Assembly (NCBI GenBank): GCA_022570795.1
Contig: JAKUDP010000008.1
Location: forward strand, 744,001-808,000
From: Sphaerulina vaccinii
Taxonomy: Eukaryota > Ascomycota > Dothideomycetes > Mycosphaerellales > Mycosphaerellaceae
DNA: 64,000 bases
Direction: 5' to 3'
Part shown: in pieces, positions 55,703-64,000 of the stretch
Layout of the letters: every line of letters begins with the position of its first letter
Position numbering within the stretch: the first letter of the stretch is position 1
The notes under the pieces: model-generated
Seen by the model: the letters and a program-made list of their open reading frames with translations, nothing else
What the model was told of the DNA's origin: nothing
Databases searched by the model: none
Program-made: the position numbers and the translations under genes

Positions 55703-56239
55703 GGACGTAGAGGAAATCATCAGGTTCAGGCGCACTTGACATGGGATGAAGCAAGATACTAGGAAGTATACTTCTCGAAGACAAGCTGTATGAAATGATT
55801 TGCACAGCATTTGTGGTAGCATGGCTTAAGGAGCAATAGTGAAGAACTATAACTATGTACAGACGATAGCACTTCGAAGCACTCCGAGTCCGGTATATCG
55901 GAAGCTTGACACATACATTTGGCAATTTTCTTGACCTCGATCGGCAAGAGACAGGGGCAGGGCGTTTCTGAGACACGAAGCTGATAGAGACAGAAGGAGT
56001 GAAGCAATTCATTCGATTTCTCTCAGTCGGCCACGCTTCCAGATCTATACCTTATATTCCACTGACCCACATTGCTCCGAATTGAGAAGCTACCTTTCCT
56101 GCAAACATCGCAACCACAGCCATGGACTTCGATCATATCCTCGATATCTTCTGCTACTTCCTCGCAACTCTAGGACCAAAGCCTACTCATCCTCTGCTTC
56201 GTCCGATGGCCAGTCATTCTCCTCCTAGCCGTCGATCTC
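55703..56239. other. Intergenic region
   Basis: About 0.54 kb separates the F-box-like stop from the small membrane protein. The ATG at 56122 is in another frame from the membrane protein, and the frame of the latter is open back to 56174, where CTCTAG could be a splice acceptor. An upstream exon is therefore possible but not identified. Confidence 0.4.
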
Positions 56240-56566
56240 ATGGGCATACTGCTAGTCATCTGCATGTATCGCATTGCAGCCTCAGCGCCAGCTCTGCTTT
56301 TCGACCCTTATGTCATCTTCCTTATGCTACTCATCCTCCTGCCTCTCATCTATTTGAACTGGCCAGAGCATCGCGAGGTGGAGGAGGGGGAACGCGAAGA
56401 GTACTCCGCGCTGGAGAACATGCTCGGATATGCAATGCTCACAGCCTCGGCGATAGGCGGTCTGCTAGCTTTGTATAACGTCTATCAGTCCTTGGTGTTG
56501 AACCACCGGACTTCGCAACAAGCGGAAGCAGAGTGGCAGGCGGGTATGAGGTGGGAGGAGAAGTGA
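56240..56566 (+). CDS. Small multi-span membrane protein
   Basis: The frame starts at ATG 56240 (MGILLVICMYRIAAS), 108 residues, but is open upstream to a stop that overlaps a possible splice acceptor (CTCTAG), so the true N-terminus may lie in an earlier exon. It contains two strong hydrophobic segments, YVIFLMLLILLPLIYLNW and MLGYAMLTASAIGGLLALYNVY, plus a hydrophobic N-terminus. These are separated by an acidic loop EHREVEEGEREEY. The C-terminus is polar. No family is recognised. It is convergent with the acyl-CoA synthetase (44 bp between stops). Confidence 0.55.
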   Translation: MGILLVICMYRIAASAPALLFDPYVIFLMLLILLPLIYLNWPEHREVEEGEREEYSALENMLGYAMLTASAIGGLLALYNVYQSLVLNHRTSQQAEAEWQAGMRWEEK

Positions 56567-56610
56567 GGAAATGGGATGGGACTGTGTGGTAAGAAGAAAG
56601 AGCGTGGTAT

Positions 56611-58357
56611 CTACAGCTTTGGCTTGTCTTGAGCCCACTCATCCTGCTTCAGCTTCTTCCTCTGGATCTTGCCACTGATGGTCTTTGGGAGAAATGTCCT
56701 GGAAAACAAAGTCAGAATTGAAGCACAAAGCGATGATAAAGCTCGGCACTTACGCATCCACAAACTGCACCTTCCTCGGATACTTATACGGTGCAGCATT
56801 CTTCTTACAATAATCCTGCAACTCTTTCACCAGCGCATCCTGGTCCTTCCTCTTCGCATACTCATCTGTAAGCACAATAATAGCTTTCACGACCTCTCCT
56901 CTGGAAGAGTCCGGTGACGCCACAACTGCGCTCTCCACAACAGCAGGATGTTGCTTCAACACACTTTCCACTTCAAATGGTCCAATTCGATATCCAGCTG
57001 AATTGATAACATCATCATTCCGACCCACGAACCAGAAATATCCATCTTTGTCACGAGTCGCTCGATCACCAGTCGAATACCATGCTTGACCTTCCTCCGG
57101 ACACTCTCGTAATTTTCGATCCAGTTTTCCATCATCAAGATATCCATCAAACACACCAAAGAAATTCGACTCCTCACTCAGATCAACTTTGACTGCAATA
57201 TCACCCTCCTCGTCAGCTTTTGTCACTTCTCCGTTATCATTGATCACGAACAATGGAGTACCTGGACTAGGCTTCCCCATCGATCCAGGCCTAATAGCAT
57301 TTCCTTCGAAATTGCCGCACAGAAGAATCGTCTCACTCTGTCCAAATCCATCACAAATCTCCAACCCAGTAGTCTCTTGCCATAATCTAATAACTTCCGG
57401 ATTCAGCGGTTCTCCAGCTCCAGTACAGTGCTGTAAAGCTTGTGGTTTGTTCCGCTTTATATACTCTCTATTCGCATCAAGTACCAATTGTCGATAGACA
57501 GTTGGCGGAGCACAAAATGTCGTGATGGGGAAGTTATGTAAATTGTCAAGAGTGGCTTTAGGATTGAAAGGTTGCCGATCATCGTGGATGAAAAGTCCTG
57601 CACCGCAATTCCAAGTCCCAAGCCAGGCCCAACCGGCTTTTGCCCAGCCTTGTTCAGTGAGAACCCAATTCAAAAAGCCGGGTTTGAGGCGATGAAAATG
57701 TTTGCCGGTGATTGTATGTGCCAGAGGATAGGATATTTGATTATGTTGAACCATCTTTGGAGGACCCGTGGTGCCACTCGTGAAGTATATCATACTTGGA
57801 TCTCTGATGTCTGGCTTGGGTCCAGTATATGTAGCGTTCCAGGGGACTTTTTGCAAAGCTTCACTTAACAGCACGACGCCTGGAGGAGGAGCTGATGTAC
57901 CATCTAGTTGGAAAACATGCTTGATCGTTGAGCAGTTCTTCCTTACTTTTAAGAACTTCTGCACAGCTACTGCATCGCCTAGGAAGACGGAAGCACCTGA
58001 TCGATTGACTCGATATTCAATATCCTTCTCAACCAGAAGTGTAGTTGCAGGACAGATCACGATGCCACTTCGGAGACCAGCTGTTGCTATCTCCCACCAT
58101 TCGGGTAAGCGAGGCATGATGATCAGCATCTTCTCTCCTTTCTGGACGCCTAGATGTTCGCGGAACAGGACTGCCAGTCTGTGTGATTGTCGACTGAAGT
58201 GCGCGAATGAAAGTCTTCGTTCTGTTTTGCGGTCTTGAGAGATCCAGTGCATGGCGCAGCCGCCTTTTGGTGGGTTCTGAGCCCAGTAGTCCACGACATC
58301 TGTGGCGAAGTTGAAGGATGTTGGACGTTTGAGGTGGGAATCGTAGTAGTGGGCCAT
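56611..58357 (-). CDS. Medium-chain acyl-CoA synthetase (ACSM-like, AMP-forming)
   Basis: Two exons, 58357-56754 and 56698-56611 (intron of 55 bp), give 563 residues, normal for ACSM-type ligases. The ATP/AMP motif YFTSGTTGPPK lies near 205. The adenylate motif is DGFGQSET, followed by WYSTGDRATRDKDGYFWFVGRNDDVINSAGYRIGPFEVE (A7-A8 region). The last exon supplies the catalytic lysine motif LPKTISGKIQRKKL (A10), without which the enzyme would be inactive. It activates medium-chain or aromatic carboxylic acids to CoA thioesters. No obvious PTS1 is present (ends DKPKL, only weakly PTS1-like). It may feed beta-oxidation. Confidence 0.92.
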
Positions 58358-58866
58358 GTTTGCTGTTGTTGTGTTGTTATAGGCGGATGGTGATGCTTCT
58401 TCGACTGTGCGAGACCATATGTTCTCTTGATAAGGAGAAGTTGGTGAGATGTTGACCTCCCAGGATGCAGAAGTATATATCCTTGATCAATGCGGAGCCT
58501 GGTCTACCACTCGGACGCGAGTTTAATGCGGTTCGAGTTTCTTGAGTCAGAAACCCGGTGTGAGCTGTCGATACTGTTTCGAGAGCCAGAGGTCGTCAAT
58601 GCAGGTACATGTGTGACTACAATGTCCATGCGATGTTATCGCTTTCATGCAAGCGGGGATCTGAACGCAAGTGGGGACGATTTGATTAGAGTTCATTAGA
58701 CCACGGCCATAACCGAGGATAAATCGAAGGAAGCCGCTCATCCTGGTCTTCTTTTGAATCAGTATGTTCTTCGTATTGCGCATGTCACTGAGGAGCATTG
58801 ACACTCTTTGTGGGCAGTGGTATGAGCATATCATCTTCAGCCAGCATTGACCAAAATCCTTCAGCA
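58358..58866. other. Intergenic region
   Basis: About 0.5 kb lies between the start of the acyl-CoA synthetase and the stop of the next minus-strand gene. No gene or element is recognised. Confidence 0.4.
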
Positions 58867-60028
58867 TCAGCCAGCAATGATCACAGCACCAGCTGGATGC
58901 TTCTCAAGCATGTCCACGATCTCTTTGCCATTGCCGATGTCACTATCAGCCTCCCTCACGAGCGTAGTTGTTACCACGCACTCTTTGCCACTTAGGCACG
59001 TGCACTCTGGTGTCTCGGCTGTTTCGAACTTGATGTGTAGCCTGCGCTCGATCCGCAGCGTTAGAATCCCTGTTTGTTTCCAATTGTCGGCCAAACGCGT
59101 GAGTACATAGTATGGAATCGCAAGGTAGTCCTTCCCTTTCGGCATTGGTCGCGTTCTAGGACAGGCGGTCTGGAACTGGTCAGTGCTTGTTCACGCATTC
59201 TGAAAATGCGTTTTGACTTACCCAGAAAGGATTGGTTGCGACAGGCTGGTATGCTGGAGTGATCATGTCGTCAAACGTGTCGCCCATCAATACAGCTGCT
59301 GATTCTTCTTGTGCTAATTCAAGCCATTTGGCTGCATTACCTTGGAGCAAGACTTGTCTTGCTTGTAGATATGTGCAGGCAGGCGAAATGGCGTCGGCGT
59401 ATTCATACCCGACGAGTCGAGCCAAATTACTGGCGCCGGCGCTCTTGAAGGGCTTCGTTCCTAATGGTGCCAGGAACGAAGTCACTGAAGTCATGTCTAC
59501 AAGTGTGTGCCAGTGCTTGATGACAACGTCGGAGACCCTGTGCATGGTCCCATCTTCATTATGGTGGAGGACAAGGCTTATCTTCCCGCGATCTTCTAAG
59601 GTGGCCCTAGCAAGCATTCCTCCTGGTAAGAGCATGCTTTCGACCTGAGCCCGGGTCTCAGGGTCTCGAAGCTCTCTGAGCTGGTCTGTATCGAGTAGAG
59701 AAGCTTTCGTCATGTGTAAGAGCGCACTGCGACCATCGAGCAGCCACGCTCGGCCATCAACCCTTCCATAGAACAACACCACCATGCCCGCAGCGGCAAG
59801 CAAGATGTCTACAAACCTCCAGTCTCTTCCATCGTCTAGAAACGCAACTCCGAGCTCTGACTGCAGCACACTTCTAAGCGGCAGCGAGTCTGTGAAATCG
59901 GGAGCCTCAGACCGGCTGGATCCGATGTCGTACATGCCAGGAGCGCCAGCACCGCCTACCACAACACCGTCTTGTGTCCAGCTCACAAGATGACGCCTCT
60001 TCGCACTCTCGGTCTCGTTTTGTGCCAT
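58867..60028 (-). CDS. Unknown two-exon protein
   Basis: ATG 60028 (MAQNETESAKRRHLVSW). Exons are 60028-59222 and 59169-58867 with a 52-bp intron (GTAAGT...TTCCAG, phase 0), giving 369 residues. The in-phase splice links two protein-like frames and yields the junction PFWTACPRTRPMPKGK. The N-terminal part contains a hydrophobic stretch (FVDILLAAAGMVVLFYG) and repeated hydrophobic heptads. The C-terminal part has an alternating pattern with VVTTTLVREADSDIGNGKEIVDMLEKHPAGAVIIAG. No named domain is visible. Fungal genomes contain many proteins of this size and composition. Function not assigned. Confidence 0.65.
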
Positions 60029-60472
60029 GCTGTCGGAAATGGGCGTGTGGCAAGCCAAGCTGAGGTTTTGATTGGAAGCACCATGGTTACTGATGCCATG
60101 TGTTTCGACCCGAGCCTTGTAGACGGTGGAGCACTCCCAGATATTGCCATTCTCTATTAGGATATGAGATATGCGACAAGCGTACTGTTAAGACGGCATA
60201 TTTGGAAAACAACATATTGCGAATAGTGCCACCGCAGCTCATTGTCAGCCATGGCCGACGGACGGTATCCCCATCGAGAAACAAGAACACCACATCTTGA
60301 GATCTTGGGGTTAATTCAAGTCGATCGCGTTTCTGTGTCCGGTACCATCGGCTGATTCATCTTGCTGCCGACATCTGGAAGGTGATTGCGTCGAGCATCA
60401 ACTCGTAGCACGTACAGTCATGAATGCAAGCATATCCAGCATTCACTGTGCCTTCAAGTGTTACTGCGGGAT
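60029..60472. other. Intergenic region
   Basis: About 0.44 kb lies between two minus-strand genes. No supported feature was seen. Confidence 0.4.
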
Positions 60473-61270
60473 TCATCTGCCTCTAGTCCATGTTGGATCC
60501 TTTAGACGCTGGACTGAGCGATTAATAGTGCTTCTACCACGATGTGGCAGTTCTGCGTGTATCTGTGGGATTGTCTTTCCATCAAGATACAATTGCGTGA
60601 TCTGCGCGGTCTCCTCTCCGGTAAGGTGGTGGTTGAACCTCGCAGTACTGTTGGCTGATCTCGCTAGTCGGGATTGAACGCTCCTCTTATGTCTCTTGAG
60701 AGTGAGGCCTATAGCCCTGTATGTCCAGCCTTGCTCGCGGAGTTTTATGGCCGAGTCGTGCTCTTCTTGCGTCCATTGCCTGCGACGTAGAGCTGCTTCT
60801 CGACTGAGCATGGATCTGTGAGGCGAAACTTGCGTAATGTGACGACTGAGTCGAGTATCAACACTGAGCACGCTCCTGTCCAGGAGTCGTGCAATGGAGG
60901 CTATGGTCTCGCCACGAGCACGCGCGTCTTTCAGTGTCTGCACTTCCGCCTCAGTCCAAGGCTCACCTGTACGCGATGCTGTACGACGCAGTGGCTCACT
61001 GGACCGGGCTTGATCCACGCGAGCGTTGATAGATGCGTATGACCTGTTCAGCGCTTCTGCAATCTCCTTGCGTGACTTCCCTTCACTACGCAGCCTTTCC
61101 AGCTTCTCCACCTCTTCCTGTGTCCATAATTTGGGCCTGGCTGCTGTCAAGCTGAAGCATCGCGCGAAGAGAGAGCTTGTCCATGCTGTCTGAGTCCCTC
61201 GCCCACGTCCTCCAAGTTTTCCCGTTCCCGGTCCTCCCAGAGCATTGAGCACGCGACTGAGTGCGTTCAT
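60473..61270 (-). CDS. Four-repeat Myb/SANT-like protein with mitochondrial-type N-terminus
   Basis: This intronless gene of 265 residues starts at ATG 61270. The first ~45 residues (MNALSRVLNALGGPGTGKLGG, then TSSLFARCFSLTAARP) are basic, Ser/Ala/Arg-rich and lack acidic residues, like a mitochondrial presequence with a cleavage region RCFSLTA. Four tandem SANT/Myb-like helix-turn-helix units follow, each with W-T-x-E-E and a late helix: LWTQEEVEKLERLRSEGKSRKEIAEALNRS, PWTEAEVQTLKDARARGETIASIARLLDRS, QWTQEEHDSAIKLREQGWTYRAIGLTLKRH, and a final, less regular LTGEETAQITQLYLDGKTIPQIHAELPHR. Such repeats bind DNA. A mitochondrial or nuclear location is open. Confidence 0.75.
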   Translation of the reverse strand: MNALSRVLNALGGPGTGKLGGRGRGTQTAWTSSLFARCFSLTAARPKLWTQEEVEKLERLRSEGKSRKEIAEALNRSYASINARVDQARSSEPLRRTASRTGEPWTEAEVQTLKDARARGETIASIARLLDRSVLSVDTRLSRHITQVSPHRSMLSREAALRRRQWTQEEHDSAIKLREQGWTYRAIGLTLKRHKRSVQSRLARSANSTARFNHHLTGEETAQITQLYLDGKTIPQIHAELPHRGRSTINRSVQRLKDPTWTRGR

Positions 61271-62133
61271 CTCGCCATTACGCTGATATGAGTCTTCTCA
61301 AGACGCCACGCGTTCGAGGTTGTTCGTTCGTGGATCTTGGCGCCGGAGAGAGCTCCGTTCCCGCATCCTCTTCCCACCTCTTCCATCTCGACTTCTTCCG
61401 CATCAATCTCTCTTCCTTCGACTCGCAACGGATCGCGACGAGGTGGTGTGAACACCGCGCTGCGCTACTGCACAAAACAGATAAAGTCTATACAAGACTA
61501 TGCAAGATGCAGCGTGCGGGGAGACTTCTTTTTTCCTGGTGGACGGCTGCACGGTATGCTGCTAGCTGACTATGATAGGTCCTCGGCACTATAGTCCAAT
61601 GCCACATCTGGACCTGCAGCTTCGACTACACCTCTATTGGGACGTGTCGTTCATGCCAGGCCATATGCAGCAGGTAGCTGCACGTGGTGTCAGGCCACTG
61701 CTTGTGGCTTCTGCCACACCACGGAATGCTGTCGAAGCAGATGTCCTGCAAATCAGATGCGAACTACAGCTATAAGTACAACAGAGCGGACCAAACGAGG
61801 CATTGATCCTGGAGTATCTTGTCATACAGCTATCAGCCGCAACAAGATCAAGTCAGACAGCATCAACTGTGGACGAGAAGCGGTCTATGATTTCTTCACC
61901 TGCTGCTCGGGCGGCGTCTAGCTTCGCACCAATTAACATCAAAGCAGGTACTCCAGCAGACTTCGCTTGCGCCAGTGCAGCAATCGCACGATGGAGATCG
62001 AGAACGTCCAATACAGTAGTGTATCTCGGCTGCTGCTAGCAGTCATCGTGAGGTATAAGTAGCAGCATTGGATGTCCAGTGCGAGCAGGAACAGTATCCT
62101 GAGTCTCCTCCTGCCAAACGAGCTACTACCAAG
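61271..62133. other. Divergent intergenic region
   Basis: About 0.86 kb separates the SANT-like gene (minus) from the secreted protein (plus). Short frames are present but unsupported. No element is recognised. Confidence 0.4.
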
Positions 62134-63172
62134 ATGAACATGCCTGGCCTTCCCTCCACACTCCTCTCCCTCCTTATCGTGACAGCTTCAGCAGGCCCTG
62201 TCCTCTTGGCAGAAAGACAAGCAACCCAACAAGTCAACCTCCAATTCTCTGTACCAGAAGCTCAATTTCGGACGTTCGAGAACTCGAACACATTGAAGAG
62301 CTATTTTCAATCCAAGGGCTACAACTACAACCTCAACTATGCCCAGCTCTCGCAAGGCGTGGCAACAATAGACCAGTACTTCACGCAGCGAGCAGCTCAG
62401 ACTGCACCATCCTCATCAAACAATGGCTTCCCGACTTCTGGTGGCACTCCCCAGACGTTCACAGACTCGACAACTCTAAAGGGAGGACCTAGCTATACAA
62501 ACAACAGCATGAGTGCTCAGGCAAATCTGGTGTCTGTCATCAGCTTCAGTGATGGAAATGCTGCAACGTGAGTCCGACCACCAATAACATCATCACAAAG
62601 TCAACAGAGTACTGACCTATCTCTCCAGTGCCGGAGGCGCTATCCAACGCACCCAAACCTCCTCGTCGACATCTTCTTCTGGCAACTCAAACAGCACGGC
62701 AACAGTCACTGGCAACCCAGCTTCGATAGACGTCACTTCTACAGTCGTAGGAGCCACAGATCGACGAGTCGCCACTGGTAATCCCACAGATGCTCTCACA
62801 GCTGGAAATTGTGCAGCATCTGCCAATGGCGCATCTGCTCAAAGCACTCTTACCACATTCCTTACGCTGCCTATCAACGTCACCTCTCCAGCTCAGAGCA
62901 TGAGCGAGACTGCGAGCAGCTTTTGTGAAGCCGGTGTAAGTGCCAAACGAGCTGGTACTCCAGGAGGCACTGGCACAAGCATAGGCAGCACACAAGGTGC
63001 ACTGCAAAACGGAGGTGTAGCAGCAGTCGTAACCTGCAACGGCCAAATGACACGAGGAGTTCCAACTGTGATCTTCGGAGTACAGATCCAAGGCACATAC
63101 AGCTCAACACAAGGTTTTCGAGGAACATTCGTAGGATCGAGAACTGCAAGCGTAGCAGTAAGTTGTTCATAG
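62134..63172 (+). CDS. Secreted Ser/Thr-rich protein, unknown
   Basis: Exons 62134-62567 and 62629-63172 (intron of 61 bp) give 325 residues. A signal peptide covers about 1-20 (LPSTLLSLLIVTASAGP) followed by LLAERQ, where a dibasic-like ER site may trim the mature protein. The body is Ser/Thr/Asn/Gly-rich with probable O-glycosylation stretches, for example TQTSSSTSSSGNSNSTATVTG. Cysteines are few: one in AGNCAAS, one in SFCEAG, one in VTCNGQ and the last in VSCS. No GPI signal is clear, as the C-terminus is only mildly hydrophobic. No catalytic motif was seen. It is probably a cell-wall or surface protein. It is convergent with the UstYa-like gene, 24 bp apart. Confidence 0.75.
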
Positions 63173-63196
63173 ATCAAACACAACTTAAGATGAAGA
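63173..63196. other. 24-bp convergent gap
   Basis: The stop codons of the secreted protein and UstYa-3 genes are only 24 bp apart, so their 3' ends must overlap. Confidence 0.4.
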
Positions 63197-64000
63197 CTAT
63201 GGCCCCATCTCAATAACCCAACTCTTAACCTCCTCATAATCCTTACAAACATGCTTAGCATTCCACCCATCACTCCCCTTAACCCCATCTGGAAACGTAG
63301 TCGCCGCACCTTCCAACGCCGTATCGCCACAACACATAATTCCCTGTCGAATATAATCAAAACAATGTCCTAAATGCCACGAATGATCATGATGAGGTTT
63401 CTTCTTCAAACCCTCCCTTCTCCTCTCTTTCCCATGCATAGGAGCGAGCTCCATCGTCCCATTAACCTGCTCCGCCAGATCATTATAAGCCTCAAGTATA
63501 CTATGTAAACAATGTAACTGATGCGCCATACTCGTATCCACTAGATTAAACTTCACTCCATCTTCCTCTTCAATCGTCGGAACTGCTAACTCCCTATACC
63601 TCTTATTCCCTTTATACCAATCTTTCAAATTAATCAAGCCAAACCCATCAGGTGCGAAAGTCCTCCAGTAAGCTTCTTGCACCTCCTTATCTTCTGGATG
63701 ACCTATTGCCGCTGTAGCTTCTTTCGATGGGTGGAAGAATTGGATTTTCTGACTGAAACGTGGAGCGAGACCGTTTATGTCGCCCGTGTGTTGGTATTTA
63801 TCTCCTCGGAGGAGTTGGATTGATAGGATGATTGTGGAGAGGGTTAGGAGGATGTTAAGGATCCAGGGGAAGGATCGACTCCAAGGTCTTTGGCTGGAGT
63901 ATGGTGATAGTCTGTGGTGGTAGGTTTCTTCAGGGGCTGTGTCGCTAGCGTCACTTCGTGAGAGGAAGTGCTCTTCGTCGTGTGATGAGTCTCGAGAGGC
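63197..64000 (-). CDS. UstYa-family (DUF3328) protein, 5' end beyond window
   Basis: The gene is open from the right edge (codon beginning at 64000) to the stop at 63197, giving 267 visible residues, with the N-terminus missing. The first ~45 residues are a polar cytosolic stretch, followed by one transmembrane helix (SFPWILNILLTLSTIILSIQLL). Both HxxHC motifs are intact: HQLHC in STSMAHQLHC-type context and HLGHC. Unlike the two left-hand copies there is no YSPA motif and no intron in the visible part. The insertion between the two motifs is longer and basic (KERRREGLKKKPHHDH). No repeat precursor is visible nearby within the window; a partner could lie beyond 64000. Function is inferred only from family. 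Confidence 0.82.
   Translation of the reverse strand, partial: ASRDSSHDEEHFLSRSDASDTAPEETYHHRLSPYSSQRPWSRSFPWILNILLTLSTIILSIQLLRGDKYQHTGDINGLAPRFSQKIQFFHPSKEATAAIGHPEDKEVQEAYWRTFAPDGFGLINLKDWYKGNKRYRELAVPTIEEEDGVKFNLVDTSMAHQLHCLHSILEAYNDLAEQVNGTMELAPMHGKERRREGLKKKPHHDHSWHLGHCFDYIRQGIMCCGDTALEGAATTFPDGVKGSDGWNAKHVCKDYEEVKSWVIEMGP

Noticed and set aside
43..64000. Transposons, CRISPR arrays or long direct repeats
   Set aside because: None was recognised by eye. The only clear tandem repeat of interest is inside the precursor gene.

Overview
The window is nuclear DNA of a filamentous ascomycete. Genes are dense on both strands. Introns are mostly 48-75 bp, of GT...CTRAY-like...AG form, and sit inside conserved domains. 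Families such as UstYa/DUF3328 oxidases, fungal rhodopsin-type 7TM proteins, a SidC-type ferrichrome synthetase and fungal mitochondrial proteins all point the same way. The overall feel is Dothideomycete, but the sequence alone does not fix a genus. No rRNA, convincing tRNA, CRISPR array or transposon was seen.

Left part (1-20 kb). A charged nuclear-type protein runs off the left edge. Next comes a compact locus that looks like an undescribed RiPP (dikaritin-type) system. Two convergent UstYa oxidases (3602-4489 and 4532-5374) lie beside a 95-residue secreted precursor in five small exons (6139-6658). The precursor carries four near-identical DGTTEFDPDA(A/V)YK units bounded by KR or RR kexin sites. 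An FAD monooxygenase follows (7261-8574). Fungal rhodopsin-type 7TM proteins lie on both sides (1446-2878 and 9351-10651). The remaining genes here are a Cys/His-rich repeat protein, an RBM42-like RRM protein, a broken NAD-dependent reductase pseudogene, a patatin-like phospholipase and a small unknown protein.

Centre (20.4-48.8 kb). This is a complete hydroxamate-siderophore locus. It holds a ~4833-residue ferrichrome-type NRPS (A-T-C-A-T-C-A-T-C-T-C-T-C, as in SidC), a SidF/SidL-type N5-hydroxyornithine acyltransferase, an MFS siderophore transporter, an ABCC-type transporter, an L-ornithine N5-monooxygenase (SidA) and a short two-finger GATA factor. SidA makes N5-hydroxyornithine, the acyltransferase acylates it, the NRPS assembles the cyclic peptide, and the transporters move it. 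Four promoter regions in the locus share a palindromic ATCTRATYAGAT-like element close to the known SreA site. The local GATA factor is therefore a candidate regulator, although it lacks the cysteine-rich region typical of iron-sensing SreA.

Right part (48.8-64 kb). This is mostly housekeeping: a small tail-anchored protein, mitochondrial ribosomal protein S18 head-to-head with a CIA84-like PPR protein, an F-box-like protein, a small membrane protein, a medium-chain acyl-CoA synthetase, an unknown two-exon protein, a four-repeat Myb/SANT-like protein with a mitochondrial-type N-terminus, a secreted Ser/Thr-rich protein, and a third UstYa-family gene cut by the right edge.

Exon boundaries were inferred by eye from splice signals, reading frame and family motifs. 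No alignment or search was run.
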